A stretch of 64,000 nt of DNA from Hazenella coriacea (GCF_004341825.1 NZ_SMAG01000002.1:518631-582630), one strand, 5' to 3'; positions 27,795 through 38,144 are shown, counted from the stretch's first letter. The notes: generated from the sequence alone by a model not told the origin. Made by a program: numbers and translations.

Positions 27795-28595
27795 TTGAAA
27801 ATTGAATGGGCTCATTTGAGCAAAAGACTTCAATCGCCTTCCGAGAAAGGCAATTATCATACATATAAAGGTTTATTGGACTTTTCTGCTACCATTCCCC
27901 ATGGAATTACTGTAGTATTAGGAGCCACTGGCTCAGGAAAATCAACATTGCTAAAATTAACAGCCACTTTATTGGTTCCAGATGATGGTCGCATTACCTA
28001 CATAGATGAAGAGAAAGATGATGAGGTCACGTGGTCAAAAGCGAGTATGATGCAAGCAGGGGTCTCTTGTTTGGGTGATTTAAAGGAACAAATTAGCTAT
28101 GTTCCTGCGATTACAAAGATTGATCACGATCTTACTGTAGAATCATCGTTGATCTATCTTGCTCAACTTAGAAGAATACGTAATCCCAAGCGAACCAGTG
28201 CTGAATTGATTGCCAAATGGGGATTAGCAGGTGTGCGGAAACTCCCACTTTTCGAAATTGAAGGTACTGCTACACTAAAAAGATATCTATTAGCACAAAG
28301 CTTATTAGGGGATCCAAAAATTTGGATTTTGGATGAACCTACGACAGGTTTAGATGAATTAGGAAGACGATTGTTGTGGGAGGAGCTGGCTAATCAACCG
28401 AGTTCTCGTCTCACTTTAATTGCGACAACCGATGATATGAAGTTGGCCGAATTTGCCGATTATCTCATGTTGTTAGAATCTGGGTATTGCCGGCGACTTG
28501 GGCAGAGAAAGTATTTAACAGCCAGTGTGGCAGATGGAACCGTTGCAACATGGTATCAGGCGATGCAAACATTCTCTTTTATCAAAAGCTATTGA
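27795..28595 (+). CDS. ABC-type ATPase with degenerate signature and H-loop
   Basis: The product is 266 residues. The start TTG at 27795 has GAGGGG 8 nt upstream; the frame stays open to 27705 but without a site. Walker A GATGSGKST and Walker B IWILDEPTTGLD are intact. The expected LSGGQ signature is replaced by IEGTATLKRYLLAQ, and the switch histidine after Walker B is Thr (LIATTDD). A Q-loop-like QISYVPA is present. No permease gene is adjacent: the next gene is a complete exporter of its own. It may pair with a permease elsewhere or be a non-transport ATPase. Confidence 0.75.
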   Translation: MKIEWAHLSKRLQSPSEKGNYHTYKGLLDFSATIPHGITVVLGATGSGKSTLLKLTATLLVPDDGRITYIDEEKDDEVTWSKASMMQAGVSCLGDLKEQISYVPAITKIDHDLTVESSLIYLAQLRRIRNPKRTSAELIAKWGLAGVRKLPLFEIEGTATLKRYLLAQSLLGDPKIWILDEPTTGLDELGRRLLWEELANQPSSRLTLIATTDDMKLAEFADYLMLLESGYCRRLGQRKYLTASVADGTVATWYQAMQTFSFIKSY

Positions 28596-28673
28596 AATCT
28601 GGGAAGTATTAATTTTTTTCATTACCATAGGTTCCAACATCCAACTCAATATAAGCCATATTAGTCACATATG

Positions 28674-28760
28674 GATCCAAATCCTGTCGGGTCGATGTTT
28701 CTCTGCCTCACTTTCGTAGCATGTTCGTAAAAGTTGCTCGTCAGAGAAACATCTCCTCTC
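28674..28760 (-). repeat. Interspersed palindromic repeat, copy C (minus orientation)
   Basis: On the minus strand the core (28756-28689) matches copy B with about 9 differences in 68 nt. The outer arms GATGTTTCTCTG (28694-28705) and CAGAGAAACATC (28742-28753) are perfectly complementary over 12 bp. It lies between two plus-strand ABC genes. Confidence 0.8.
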
Positions 28761-28854
28761 CAATTACTTCAAGTGATTTCGTTCAAGTTAAGGATCTGCA
28801 TCAAATGATAGCATAGAATTTATAACTAATAGATAGTCTGCCATGGAGGTATAT

Positions 28855-30627
28855 ATGGGAGAGAAACAAGAATCTGTAAATCAAAAGATGAATTGGAAAG
28901 AGTTTATTCACCTTATTAAAGAAACCAATATTCCTAAATGGGTCATTCTCATAGCCATCGGGCTTAGTTTCATTGAGACAGTTGTGAGTCTAGCTGTTCC
29001 GTGGTTAACCAAGGATTTAATCGATATTTTAACAGCAGCTACTTGGAACTTATCCACGATCCTCTTACTTGTAGGGGCGTTTCTGGTTCAAGCGATTACT
29101 GGGGGAGTTTCAACTTATCTACTCTCTTATTTGGGAGAAACAGTGGTGGCTAATTTACGCCGAAAACTATGGAATAAAACGTTACAATTGCCTATTCACT
29201 ACTTTGATCAACACCGCTCTGGAGAATTTATCAGTCGAATCAATAATGATACGATGATTTTAAAAGAGATGATCACGAATTATCTGATTCAGTTATTTTC
29301 TAGTGTAGTCTCAGTATTAGGAGCGTTAGTGTTACTCCTGTATCTAGATTGGGAAATGACATTAGTCATGCTAATTACTTTACCAATCCTATTTCTTGTC
29401 ATACGTCCTATGGGGAGAAAAATGTATGAAATCTCACGAAGTTTACAAAAAGAAACAGCTAATTTTACCAGTTTGCTCACACAGGTAGTTTCAGAAATTC
29501 GTTTAGTGAAGTCGTATACAGCAGAGCCGTATGAACGTAAAAATGGGGAGTCAGGCATTCAGCATTTATTTCAATATGGATTGAAAGAAGCACGAATAGT
29601 TGCCTTTTTACAGCCGTTGATGAGTTTAGCCATGATGGTGATGCTAGTTCTGACCATTGGATACGGTGGGCTTCGGATCGCTTCGGGAGCTTTAACAGCA
29701 GGTGAATTGGTCGCTTATATCTTGTATTTATTTAAAATTATTGTTCCTCTTAGCATGATGGCTCGTTTTTATACGAGTTTACAAAAAGCAATGGGAGCTT
29801 CTGAACGTCTAAACGATATTTTAATTCATGAAGAAGAAACATACGAAGAAAGTGGCTCGAATATTGACTCTAATCAACAAATCGTAGTGGAACGAGTCTC
29901 TTTTTCATATCCAACGAGTGACCTTGTATTGCAGGAGCTTACTTTTACGATTCAACCAGGTCAAGTCACTGCCATCGTAGGACCGAGTGGGAGTGGAAAA
30001 ACCACTTTATTTTCCTTGTTGGAGCGATTTTATCAACCCACTTCCGGGGAGATCCGTATGGGAGAAACTCCGATTGGGCAGTTCAATTTGTGTGATTGGC
30101 GTAGTCAATTTGGCTATGTGGCACAGGAAAGCCCTCTTCTAGCAGGTACAGTTCGTGACAATATTTGTTATGGGATGGAACAGGAAGTGACTGATGAAGA
30201 AGTGGAGCGAGCGGCACGATTGGCTTATGCAGACGAATTTATTCAAGAGCTCCCTCAAGGTTACCTGACAGAAGTAGGGGAACGTGGAATTAAATTATCT
30301 GGTGGACAACGGCAACGCATTGCGATTGCACGTGCACTGTTACAAGATCCAAAAATCTTGATGTTGGACGAAGCGACCTCTAATCTGGACTCCACATCAG
30401 AACAAATGGTACAAGAAGCTTTGGCAAATCTGATGAAGGGCAGAACCACGATCGTCATTGCTCATCGGTTATCAACAGTTGCAGATGCTGATCAAATCGT
30501 AGTGATGGAGAAAGGAACGGTGACAGGGAACGGAACTCATCAAGAATTACTTCAAAGTCATGAACTGTATCGGAAGTTAGTGGAACATCAGTTTAAGATG
30601 GAAGTGAAGGTAGTAAGGGAAAGTTGA
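28855..30627 (+). CDS. ABC exporter, fused permease-ATPase (BmrA/MsbA type)
   Basis: The product is 590 residues. The transmembrane domain (about 25-310) has six helices; the ATPase domain follows with Walker A GPSGSGKTT, Q-loop GYVAQESP, signature LSGGQRQRIAIARALL, Walker B ILMLDEATSNLDS and H-loop VIAHRLSTV. Size and layout match homodimeric multidrug exporters such as B. subtilis BmrA. The start at 28855 is 5 nt after GGAGG; an ATG at 28843 overlaps that site. It lies 259 nt after the odd ATPase gene, with repeat copy C in between. Substrate unknown; no dedicated regulator is adjacent. Confidence 0.9.
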   Translation: MGEKQESVNQKMNWKEFIHLIKETNIPKWVILIAIGLSFIETVVSLAVPWLTKDLIDILTAATWNLSTILLLVGAFLVQAITGGVSTYLLSYLGETVVANLRRKLWNKTLQLPIHYFDQHRSGEFISRINNDTMILKEMITNYLIQLFSSVVSVLGALVLLLYLDWEMTLVMLITLPILFLVIRPMGRKMYEISRSLQKETANFTSLLTQVVSEIRLVKSYTAEPYERKNGESGIQHLFQYGLKEARIVAFLQPLMSLAMMVMLVLTIGYGGLRIASGALTAGELVAYILYLFKIIVPLSMMARFYTSLQKAMGASERLNDILIHEEETYEESGSNIDSNQQIVVERVSFSYPTSDLVLQELTFTIQPGQVTAIVGPSGSGKTTLFSLLERFYQPTSGEIRMGETPIGQFNLCDWRSQFGYVAQESPLLAGTVRDNICYGMEQEVTDEEVERAARLAYADEFIQELPQGYLTEVGERGIKLSGGQRQRIAIARALLQDPKILMLDEATSNLDSTSEQMVQEALANLMKGRTTIVIAHRLSTVADADQIVVMEKGTVTGNGTHQELLQSHELYRKLVEHQFKMEVKVVRES

Positions 30628-30735
30628 TGAAGTCAACGATTCATATCTGCTGTATGGGTTAGTGATTATGGAATTCCGCTACATGATGAGATTTGGTCAA
30701 AAGTCTTGGATGTATAATTTAACAGATTGAAAATG

Positions 30736-30775
30736 AAAAAACCTCTTTGCATAGAGACATGCAAAGAGGTTTTTT
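30736..30775. terminator. Bidirectional intrinsic terminator
   Basis: A perfect 17-bp stem (30736-30752 with 30759-30775) with a 6-nt loop between convergent genes; A-run and T-run serve both strands. Confidence 0.9.
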
Positions 30776-30777
30776 GG

Positions 30778-31143
30778 CTAGATGGCTTGGATGAGCTCAA
30801 TTCGATTACCAAAAGGATCACGGAGTTCGAGTCGTTCATATCCCGGGATCGGGATGGAGTCCAGTGTAGGGATTTGATGTCGATTTAATTGATTACGACA
30901 CTCACTAAGATCATCTACTAAATAAGCCAAGTGAGCTTTGGTAGACGATCGATTCACACCGTCTTCGACTCCAATATGAACTTGTTTGTCTCCAACGAGA
31001 AGCCAAAATCCACCGCGTTTTTTTAAAGAATGAGGCTTCGGGATTTCTGTGAGCCCCAAGATGGTGCAATAGAAATGGCGTGCTACTGTTTCCATGCCCA
31101 GTGGAATGGTGATCTGGGCATGGTGTAAATCTAAGATTTTCAT
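30778..31143 (-). CDS. VOC/glyoxalase-fold protein
   Basis: This 121-residue protein has one vicinal-oxygen-chelate module pair: DLHHAQITIP, HFYCTILGLTEI, KAHLAYLVDDL and LRDPFGNRIELI. It lies 2 nt after the aconitase stop on the same strand and has no visible ribosome-binding site of its own, so it is probably translated by coupling to acnA. The reaction is unknown; His and Glu at the usual metal positions are present (H8, E117). Confidence 0.85.
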   Translation of the reverse strand: MKILDLHHAQITIPLGMETVARHFYCTILGLTEIPKPHSLKKRGGFWLLVGDKQVHIGVEDGVNRSSTKAHLAYLVDDLSECRNQLNRHQIPTLDSIPIPGYERLELRDPFGNRIELIQAI

Positions 31144-31145
31144 AC

Positions 31146-33848
31146 TTATGCTTGGTTGTTTAGAATTTGGCGCAATACAGTTTGTAGAATTCCGCCGTTC
31201 CGGTAGTATTCAACATCAACCACGCTGTCGAGGCGAACGGTGACATCAAATTCAAAAGAAGTTTGGTCTGAACGAGTAGCACGAACGGTTAAGTTTTGAC
31301 CGGGTTGGATCTCATCAGTGAGATTTAGGATATCTAAAGATTCTTTTCCGGTAAAGCCGAGAGATTTCCAGCTGTCGCCATCTTTAAATTGTAGTGGGAG
31401 AACACCCATACCAACTAAGTTACTGCGGTGAATCCGTTCAAAGCTTTCGGCGATTACTGCTTTGATGCCTAGTAAGTTGGTTCCTTTCGCAGCCCAGTCA
31501 CGGGAGCTTCCGGTTCCATATTCTTTACCAGCTAAAACGACGAGAGGCGTTTCCTCTTTTTTATAAGCCATAGCTGCATCATAAATGGACATCACTTCGC
31601 CAGATGGTACGTATTCAGTTACGCCACCTTCAGAGCCAGGAACCATCTGGTTACGAATGCGGATATTCGCAAAGGTACCACGTGTCATGATACGGTCGTT
31701 ACCACGACGAGAACCATAGGAGTTAAAGTCTTTGACTGCGACTCCATTTTCTTGGAGATAGAGACCAGCAGGACTGGTTGTTGCGATGCTACCAGCTGGT
31801 GAGATATGGTCAGTGGTGACCGAATCCCCAAGTAATGCCAAGATGTTTGCATTTTCGATTGGTTTCACGTCTTCGGCTTGAGCAGATAGGTTAACAAAGA
31901 ATGGAGGTTCTTGAATATAGGTTGATTTTTCATCCCATTCGTATAAGGTGCCTTTGGGTGTTGGTAGTTGGTTCCAACGCTCGTTAGCATCAAAGACTTT
32001 ACCATATTGATTACGGAATTGTTCTGCACTGATGGCATCTTTCATTACATCGCTAACTTCTTGTGAGGATGGCCAAATATCTTTGAGATAAATGGGTTGA
32101 CCATCATGACCATAGCCAACTGGGTCTTTAGCAAAGTCAATATTTACTGTACCAGCTAATGCATAAGCAACCACCAATGGAGGTGAAGCAAGATAGTTGG
32201 CTTTGACTAATTGGTGAATCCGACCTTCAAAGTTACGGTTACCACTGAGTACGGAAGCAACAGTGAGATCATTTTCTTCGATCGCTTTGCTTACTTCGTC
32301 GGATAAAGGACCTGAGTTACCAATACAGGTAGCACAACCGTAACCAGCTACATTAAAGCCTAATTGAGCAAGTGGTTCAACAAGGTTGGCTTTATTTAGA
32401 TAGTCGGTCACGACTTTAGAGCCAGGGGTTAAACTGCTTTTAACATAGCCAGGAACTTTGAGACCTTTTTCTACTGCTTTTTTAGCAACGAGACCAGCTC
32501 CGAGCATAACGCTTGGGTTCGAGGTGTTGGTACAGCTTGTAATCGCAGCGATGACTACAGCACCTGTTTTTAGTTCTTCATCGGAACCTTCAATTTTGGA
32601 AACCTTATTGATCTCTTCTTCTGTAAGACCGAAGCCACGCTCTTCGATCGGTTTACGTAGAGTTTCGTTCCATGCTTCTTGCATTTGAGTAAGTTCAATC
32701 CGGTCTTGTGGACGCTTTGGACCTGATAAGCTTGGAACGACATCAGCAAGATCAAGCTCAACTACGTCAGTAAAGACTGGATCTGGTGTTTCATCTGTAC
32801 GGAATAGACCTTGTGCTTGATAATACTCCTTAACCAATTGAACCAGACTTTCATCACGACCTGTATTACGTAGGTAGTTGAGAGCTTCTTCATCGACAGG
32901 GAAGAACCCAACGGTAGCACCGTACTCAGGAGCCATGTTAGCTACAGTAGCCCGGTCAGCTAGGCTGATATTACTTAATCCAGGGCCAAAGAACTCAACA
33001 AATTTACCAACAACGCCTTTTTTACGTAACATTTCGGTGACGGTGAGGGCAAGGTCAGTGGCTGTAGCTCCTTCAGGTAATTGACCAGTTAATTTGAAGC
33101 CGATTACTTCAGGGGTGATAAAATAAAGCGGTTGTCCTAACATACAAGCTTCTGCTTCGATTCCACCAACACCCCAACCAACAACACCCAAACCGTTGAT
33201 CATGGTGGTATGAGAGTCAGTTCCAACGAGTGAGTCTGGGAAGACTACATTTTCACCATTTACTTCACGAGTGACAGCCACGTTGGCAAGATACTCTAAG
33301 TTTACTTGGTGAACGATTCCAGTTGCTGGAGGAACAGCACGGAAGTTGTCTAAGGACTCAGAAGCCCAACGTAGAAGACGATAGCGTTCTTCATTTCGTT
33401 CAAATTCAAGGTTCATATTATATTCTAAAGCATCTTCTGTTCCAGCACGGTCAACCATGACGGAGTGGTCAATGACTAGGTCCACAGGGATGAGTGGGTT
33501 GATCCGTTCTGGATTTCCACCTACACGAGCCATTGCAGACCGAAGTGCTGCTAAGTCAACCACTGCAGGTACACCTGTGAAGTCTTGTAGAACAATCCGT
33601 GCAGGTTTAAAAGCGATTTCTTTATCTGAACGATTGTCCGCCCATGAAGCTAATTGTTCAATATGTTCTTTTGTGACGGATTTGCCATCATATTGGCGTA
33701 CAGCTGCTTCAAGTAATACTTTGATGGAAAAAGGTAGCTTAGAAATTTTACCGACGCCTTGTTCTTCCAAATCAGAGAGACGATAGTAAACATACTCTTG
33801 ATCGCCTACGGAGAGTTGGGCTTTGGCGTTGTATAGATCTTTAGCCAT
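31146..33848 (-). CDS. acnA: Aconitate hydratase (aconitase A)
   Basis: This 900-residue [4Fe-4S] enzyme isomerises citrate to isocitrate in the TCA cycle. Cluster ligands are in [11 protein letters not shown] and in [10 protein letters not shown] (two cysteines). C-terminal swivelling-domain motifs [11 protein letters not shown] and [19 protein letters not shown] are intact. In B. subtilis the same protein (CitB) also binds RNA when the cluster is lost. AAGGAGG lies 9 nt before the ATG, and a TATAAT box lies about 95 nt upstream (33947-33942 on the minus strand). The VOC gene follows. Confidence 0.97.
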   Translation of the reverse strand: MAKDLYNAKAQLSVGDQEYVYYRLSDLEEQGVGKISKLPFSIKVLLEAAVRQYDGKSVTKEHIEQLASWADNRSDKEIAFKPARIVLQDFTGVPAVVDLAALRSAMARVGGNPERINPLIPVDLVIDHSVMVDRAGTEDALEYNMNLEFERNEERYRLLRWASESLDNFRAVPPATGIVHQVNLEYLANVAVTREVNGENVVFPDSLVGTDSHTTMINGLGVVGWGVGGIEAEACMLGQPLYFITPEVIGFKLTGQLPEGATATDLALTVTEMLRKKGVVGKFVEFFGPGLSNISLADRATVANMAPEYGATVGFFPVDEEALNYLRNTGRDESLVQLVKEYYQAQGLFRTDETPDPVFTDVVELDLADVVPSLSGPKRPQDRIELTQMQEAWNETLRKPIEERGFGLTEEEINKVSKIEGSDEELKTGAVVIAAITSCTNTSNPSVMLGAGLVAKKAVEKGLKVPGYVKSSLTPGSKVVTDYLNKANLVEPLAQLGFNVAGYGCATCIGNSGPLSDEVSKAIEENDLTVASVLSGNRNFEGRIHQLVKANYLASPPLVVAYALAGTVNIDFAKDPVGYGHDGQPIYLKDIWPSSQEVSDVMKDAISAEQFRNQYGKVFDANERWNQLPTPKGTLYEWDEKSTYIQEPPFFVNLSAQAEDVKPIENANILALLGDSVTTDHISPAGSIATTSPAGLYLQENGVAVKDFNSYGSRRGNDRIMTRGTFANIRIRNQMVPGSEGGVTEYVPSGEVMSIYDAAMAYKKEETPLVVLAGKEYGTGSSRDWAAKGTNLLGIKAVIAESFERIHRSNLVGMGVLPLQFKDGDSWKSLGFTGKESLDILNLTDEIQPGQNLTVRATRSDQTSFEFDVTVRLDSVVDVEYYRNGGILQTVLRQILNNQA

Positions 33849-34409
33849 AAAAAAACCTCCTTAAAATCGAGTCATAATCATGAGTCAAGGAAAATGCGTG
33901 TTTGTTTCGTCTGGTGAAACTCGGTTTCTTTTTTCGTAATCATTATACAATGGTTTGAAATGAATGTATAGCCCTGTTATAGAAGAAAAATCGAGTGAGT
34001 TTATTTGAGAAAATTTATATTGGGGTAAAATTTGGAAGGTCTATTGACCTTGATCCCACCGGGTTGATGTTTCACTGATTCACTCCCGTAGTGGAACTAT
34101 TCGATGAAGGAAGTGAGGAGGAAACTCTTCTTTGAAAGACTTCTATGTCTTTTGAGTCGAAGGGTGGAGCGGACTTTTCTTCTTCTTTGCAATGTACAAG
34201 CTCATAGAGGGGGGAAATCGAATTCTTATGTTCTATGGTAAAAGAAATATTACCAAATATACTACTACATCTCTCCTTCATGGTGTCCTGTTTGTTCTCT
34301 GTTTCTTAGCTTTCAAAAATATATAGACATTTTCTTTTATATTTTGTTAACGAGGAGTATAATAGTTGAAAATATGTTTCGCACAGCGAAACCCGGAGGG
34401 ACAAAACTT
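33849..34409. other. 561-bp divergent intergenic region acnA / iclR
   Basis: This gap includes the acnA promoter (-10 box at 33942-33947, minus) and a GAAAC-TCG-GTTTC dyad (33917-33929) in its leader. A diverged repeat copy D lies at about 34052-34140, and a TATAAT for the IclR gene at 34360-34365. A plus-strand ATG at 34374 lies right after that box and lacks a ribosome-binding site. Confidence 0.5.
34052..34140 (-). repeat. Interspersed repeat, diverged copy D
   Basis: GATCCCACCGGGTTGATGTTTC then a block with CACTCCCGTAG resemble one end of copy C (28683 onward); the far end has drifted and gained a second palindromic block (GAAGGAAGTGAGGAGGAAAC). Similarity is partial, so this is a tentative member. 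Confidence 0.4.
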
Positions 34410-35162
34410 TTGAGTGGAGATAGGAAATCGACTGTAAGGGCCGTTGAGCGAGCATTAGATATCCTGATGTGTTTTGTTCAGAAGCCACAGCTCGGTATGA
34501 TGGAGATTGCAGAAAATACAGGACTCAACAAAAGTACTGTTTTCCGTCTATTGGGTACATTAGAAGAAAAGGGATTTGTCCAACGAGATCCATATACCGA
34601 GAAATATCAACTTGGTTTTCGGATTTGGGAGCTCTCTACAAATATCGATCATTCTAGTGATCCAGCTGTTTTATTTTTACCTGAGATGGAACGTTTACGA
34701 GATGAATTAGATGAAACGATTAGCCTGTATATTCGTGATGGGTTTGAACGAATTCGTATTCAAGCTGTCGAGAGTCGTCAAGCGATTCGTCGAGTTGCAC
34801 CGATTGGTGTGAGGTTGCCACTTTCAGTTGGCGCTTCTAGCAAAGTCTTAATGGCTTATGCAGATGAACTGACGTTAAAGGAAGTACTTCATGATCCGAT
34901 GTGGCCTGAGGGTATTGATCAAAAGGTGTATATTTCTCAGTTGGCTCAAATCAAAAAGGATGGTTATGCGATTAGTGTAGAGGAACGAGAAGCGGGTACA
35001 GCTGCCATTTCCGTACCAGTATTTTCTTCAACATCACGACGATTGGTTGTTGCTCTTGCGGTCTCGGGACCTGTATCCAGAATGAATGTCAAACAAATGA
35101 CCCAATTTGTCCCTTGCTTAATTCAATCGGCGGAGCGAATGGGTAAAATGATCAGAGACTAA
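34410..35162 (+). CDS. IclR-family transcriptional regulator
   Basis: The product is 250 residues: an N-terminal winged HTH (about 5-60; AVERALDIL, MEIAENTGLNKSTVFRLLGTLEEKGFVQ) and a C-terminal effector domain (VGASSKVLMAYAD, EEREAGTAAISVPVF). The start chosen is TTG at 34410, because CGGAGGG lies 9 nt upstream and the -10 box at 34360 would place the transcript start near 34372, leaving no leader for an ATG at 34374. It lies 310 nt upstream of an acyl-CoA ligase gene, a plausible target. The effector is unknown. Confidence 0.88.
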   Translation: MSGDRKSTVRAVERALDILMCFVQKPQLGMMEIAENTGLNKSTVFRLLGTLEEKGFVQRDPYTEKYQLGFRIWELSTNIDHSSDPAVLFLPEMERLRDELDETISLYIRDGFERIRIQAVESRQAIRRVAPIGVRLPLSVGASSKVLMAYADELTLKEVLHDPMWPEGIDQKVYISQLAQIKKDGYAISVEEREAGTAAISVPVFSSTSRRLVVALAVSGPVSRMNVKQMTQFVPCLIQSAERMGKMIRD

Positions 35163-35472
35163 TATTTTAGATATGGGGAGAGAGGAGAAAATTCAAAACC
35201 TCTCTTTTTTATGTGTAAATTTCCCGATCGAATATAGAATTGTATTTCGAATTAAAATAGATATATATTTTATTTAAATAAAAAAGTAAATTCGTTATTG
35301 AATGAGACTAGGGAAGCTTTTTATATTTGTTTATTCATGTTTTATAAGGTTTTAAAGCTATATTGCGAGAGTCCCTAATTTTAAAATATAGTTTATATGT
35401 TAAAATAATTGATAGGTATTTTCATTTAGAAGCAAATTTTGCAAAGCATATGAGGCGAAAGGGTGAGTCATA
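35163..35472. other. 310-bp intergenic region
   Basis: After the iclR terminator (35179-35210) this stretch is very AT-rich with no gene. It must hold the promoter of the acyl-CoA ligase gene; no clear -35/-10 pair stands out. Confidence 0.4.
35179..35210 (+). terminator. Intrinsic terminator of the IclR gene
   Basis: A 7-bp stem (35179-35185 with 35199-35205) and T6. Confidence 0.7.
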
Positions 35473-36975
35473 TTGTATACGCTGGGGCAAATTTTAAAGC
35501 ACAGGACTTATTTAACTCCTGAGCTTGAGGGGCTAGTAGGTCCTACACAACGCTTTACATATAAAGAATATAATAATCGTGTCAATCATCTGGCGCATTA
35601 TTTACTAAGTCTACAAGTAAAGCGGGGAGATCGTGTTGTTATTTTATGCACCACGAATTTTTGGAATCCTATGATTTTATTTGCTGCAGCGAAGATTGGG
35701 GCCATTGCAGTTCCATTAAATTGGAGACTGAACTCCCGAGAGCTGGTTCCTTTTATTGAAGATGCTAAACCCAAGGTGCTTTTTTATGATGAAGAATTTG
35801 GAGATGTTTTATCTCATCTAAAACAAGCTTCTTATTTGGAGAGATCTGTCCGAGTGGGTCAAGGCGAAGAAATAGATCCTGTATTTGAACAATTTATTGT
35901 TACAGGACCTGATACAGAGCCTGAAGTAGAGATTCATGCAGATGATCCAGTTGTACTCGCATATACCTCAGGCACAACGGATACCCCTAAAGGTGTATTA
36001 TTGAGTCATAGTAACTTTTACAGTGCTTCAGCTTATATCTCAGTATCTTTAGGAACAAGCCAAGGCGGCAAGTATTTATTTTGTTCTCCGTTATTCCATA
36101 GTAGTGGTCTAAATAGTTTGGTGTCAGCTGTTGTACAGGGAAAAACAGTCGTGTGTATGCCGAGATTTCATCCGGAAAAAGTGTGGGATATCATTGAGCG
36201 AGAGCGGATCACGATTGTTTATGGAGCACCGATTATATTAAAAATGATGCTCTCTACTTTTAAAAATAGAGAACGGGATCTCAGTCAATTGCAGATGGTT
36301 TTTAGTGGTGGAACTTTTTTGCCTCAAGAATTAATAGATGAATATTTCAATATAGGAATTCCGCTCTCCAATGTATATGGTGCAACTGAATTTACAGGAG
36401 CTATATCAGTTTGGTCTCCAGTCATGGGAATGGAGAAGAGTGGTTCTGTAGGAAAAGTTGTGAATGGTGAGTTTAAAATTGTTGATCCAGAGACTAAGAA
36501 AGAGCTAGCTATAGGCGAAACTGGTGAAATTGCTTTAAAGAGCCCCTCTGTTTTTTTAGGGTATTGGGAGAATAGTGAAGCCACTCATCGGGTTAAACAA
36601 GATGGATGGTTATACACAGGTGATGCTGGTTATGTGGATTCAGATGGCTTTCTTTATATTGTAGATCGATATAAGGAAGCGATCCGGTTCGCTCTTGAAA
36701 CCGTTTACCCTTCAGAAGTAGAAAAGGTAATAAAACGTATAGAAGCAGTACAAGATGTAGCATTGGTTGGGATTTCAGATCCAAACTTGGGTGAAATTCC
36801 TCGTGCTTATGTTGAGTTGAAAGAAGGAGCATCACTCTCAGAGCAAGATGTACTCTCTTATTGTCATGAGCGTATGGCTAGATTTAAGGTTCAAGAAGTT
36901 ACGTTCATCGATGAGCTTCCTCGCAATGGTGCGGGAAAGATCCTGAAAAGATTTCTTCGTGATCTCGATAGCTAG
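35473..36975 (+). CDS. Acyl-CoA ligase / AMP-binding enzyme with altered core motifs
   Basis: This 500-residue ANL-superfamily protein should activate a carboxylic acid via acyl-AMP and load CoA. The P-loop motif reads YTSGTTDTPKG, with Asp where Gly is usual. The NVYGATEF and GWLYTGDAGY motifs are normal. The hinge region reads DRYKEAIRFALETVYPSEVE in place of the common DRxKDxIxxGGENxxPxEVE. The C-terminal catalytic lysine is present in RNGAGKILKR. The start is TTG at 35473 after AAAGGGTGAG. Probably under control of the upstream IclR protein. The acid substrate cannot be inferred. Confidence 0.88.
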   Translation: MYTLGQILKHRTYLTPELEGLVGPTQRFTYKEYNNRVNHLAHYLLSLQVKRGDRVVILCTTNFWNPMILFAAAKIGAIAVPLNWRLNSRELVPFIEDAKPKVLFYDEEFGDVLSHLKQASYLERSVRVGQGEEIDPVFEQFIVTGPDTEPEVEIHADDPVVLAYTSGTTDTPKGVLLSHSNFYSASAYISVSLGTSQGGKYLFCSPLFHSSGLNSLVSAVVQGKTVVCMPRFHPEKVWDIIERERITIVYGAPIILKMMLSTFKNRERDLSQLQMVFSGGTFLPQELIDEYFNIGIPLSNVYGATEFTGAISVWSPVMGMEKSGSVGKVVNGEFKIVDPETKKELAIGETGEIALKSPSVFLGYWENSEATHRVKQDGWLYTGDAGYVDSDGFLYIVDRYKEAIRFALETVYPSEVEKVIKRIEAVQDVALVGISDPNLGEIPRAYVELKEGASLSEQDVLSYCHERMARFKVQEVTFIDELPRNGAGKILKRFLRDLDS

Positions 36976-37004
36976 ATCACCCATAGGCCAGTCATAGAAG
37001 ATCA

Positions 37005-37036
37005 GACACCATCAGGATGAGGTGGTGTCCGATTTT
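37005..37036. terminator. Intrinsic terminator of the acyl-CoA ligase gene
   Basis: A 9-nt stem with one G-U pair (37005-37013 with 37021-37029) followed by CGATTTTT. Confidence 0.65.
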
Positions 37037-37040
37037 TGCA

Positions 37041-37229
37041 CTACTTTACATCGTGACCAAATTGTCCTTCAAGAAGTTGTTTGATTTTAGAGCTTTGTGT
37101 TCGATGCCATTCATCATGATGATCCTTAAAAGAACGATAACATTCTTGTAAAGCTAATTGGATGGTTGCACAATCTTCAGCAGAAAAAACCTTGACATAC
37201 TCATCATCTGTCAAATGATGATCGCTCAT
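37041..37229 (-). CDS. Small uncharacterised protein (62 aa)
   Basis: The start at 37229 has AAAGGGG 8 nt upstream; an in-frame GTG at 37238 overlaps that site. The product is acidic-to-neutral and His-rich (HHLTDDEYV, DHHDEWHRTQ), with one internal cysteine pair (C20, C30). No known family recognised. The good ribosome-binding site and position before a shared terminator support a real gene. Confidence 0.5.
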   Translation of the reverse strand: MSDHHLTDDEYVKVFSAEDCATIQLALQECYRSFKDHHDEWHRTQSSKIKQLLEGQFGHDVK

Positions 37230-37776
37230 TTCGTTCACCCCTTTGTAGTATTGTAGACAAAAAATAATAGAAGTATTTAATCAAAAACCTTCTTGAAAAT
37301 CGGGAATGACTTTCGCTGAGAGATGTTCATTAAACTTTTATTATTTACCCAATTATAAAAGATTTACTAAATGAATCTTGATAGATAAAGTGATTAGTCT
37401 CTTCTAAGGAGATGACTAGATTGGGATTGCTTTATTATTTTCTACTGTTCCATTTTTGTTCTTGAAAGAAAAAAGGAAGAGTAGTAAAATATATAATTCA
37501 AAGGTTGATTTTATTTTTTCATATAAACCTTAGTTAGCTTTTTTAAATCCGATGATTTTTTGACGATGATCTTATGTATTTCAGGCTTTTTTATGGAAAA
37601 TATACAGAAAATTTATATGAACCTTACGAATCATCTGCGATAATAAAGCTATAGTTTTTGAAGGTGATCATAGACGTGGATGTTGAGTGGAATCGCTTTC
37701 AGTAAATGAGGAATGTATGAATTTTTATAGGATAATACTACATAACATAAACGGATGTACAAAGGAGATGGTTAAG
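37230..37776. other. 547-bp intergenic region
   Basis: AT-rich, with no convincing gene; the frame open from 37687 is only an upstream extension of the VOC gene. An imperfect hairpin (GATTAGTCTC with GAGATGACTAGATT, about 37392-37424) is the only clear structure. Confidence 0.4.
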
Positions 37777-38139
37777 ATGAACAAAGTTGTTCATTTTGAA
37801 CTTCACGCTCCTCATCCAGAGCGAGCCGTCCGGTTTTATGAGAGCGTATTTGGATGGAGAGTAGAGCAAACACCAGATAATCAAGATGTGTGGACTGTGC
37901 AGTCGGGATCAAGTTCTTCAAGATGTAGAGGAAATATTTATCGATCTCATGAACAACCTTCCTCAGATGTAAATTCGATTGAGGTCGCTTCGATCGAGGA
38001 GTATGCAAAAAAGATCTCTCAACATGGGGGCGAAATGGTGGTTTCTAAAGTAGAGCTTCCAGGAACAGGCTACTTAGCCTATTGTTTAGATGTAGAGAAA
38101 AATTTATTTGGGATGTTGGAAAGAACCATCTCTTTATAA
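37777..38139 (+). CDS. VOC/glyoxalase-fold protein
   Basis: This 120-residue protein starts at 37777, 9 nt after AAAGGAG. One VOC domain of the bleomycin-resistance/CFP32-like kind: VVHFELHAPHPERAVRFYESVFGWRVE at the N-terminus and GTGYLAYCLDVEKNLFGMLE at the C-terminus. The second half lacks the usual central GG-rich loop, replaced by a Ser-rich stretch (SGSSSSRCRGN). Single gene with its own terminator. Function unknown. Confidence 0.82.
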   Translation: MNKVVHFELHAPHPERAVRFYESVFGWRVEQTPDNQDVWTVQSGSSSSRCRGNIYRSHEQPSSDVNSIEVASIEEYAKKISQHGGEMVVSKVELPGTGYLAYCLDVEKNLFGMLERTISL

Positions 38140-38144
38140 TGAAG

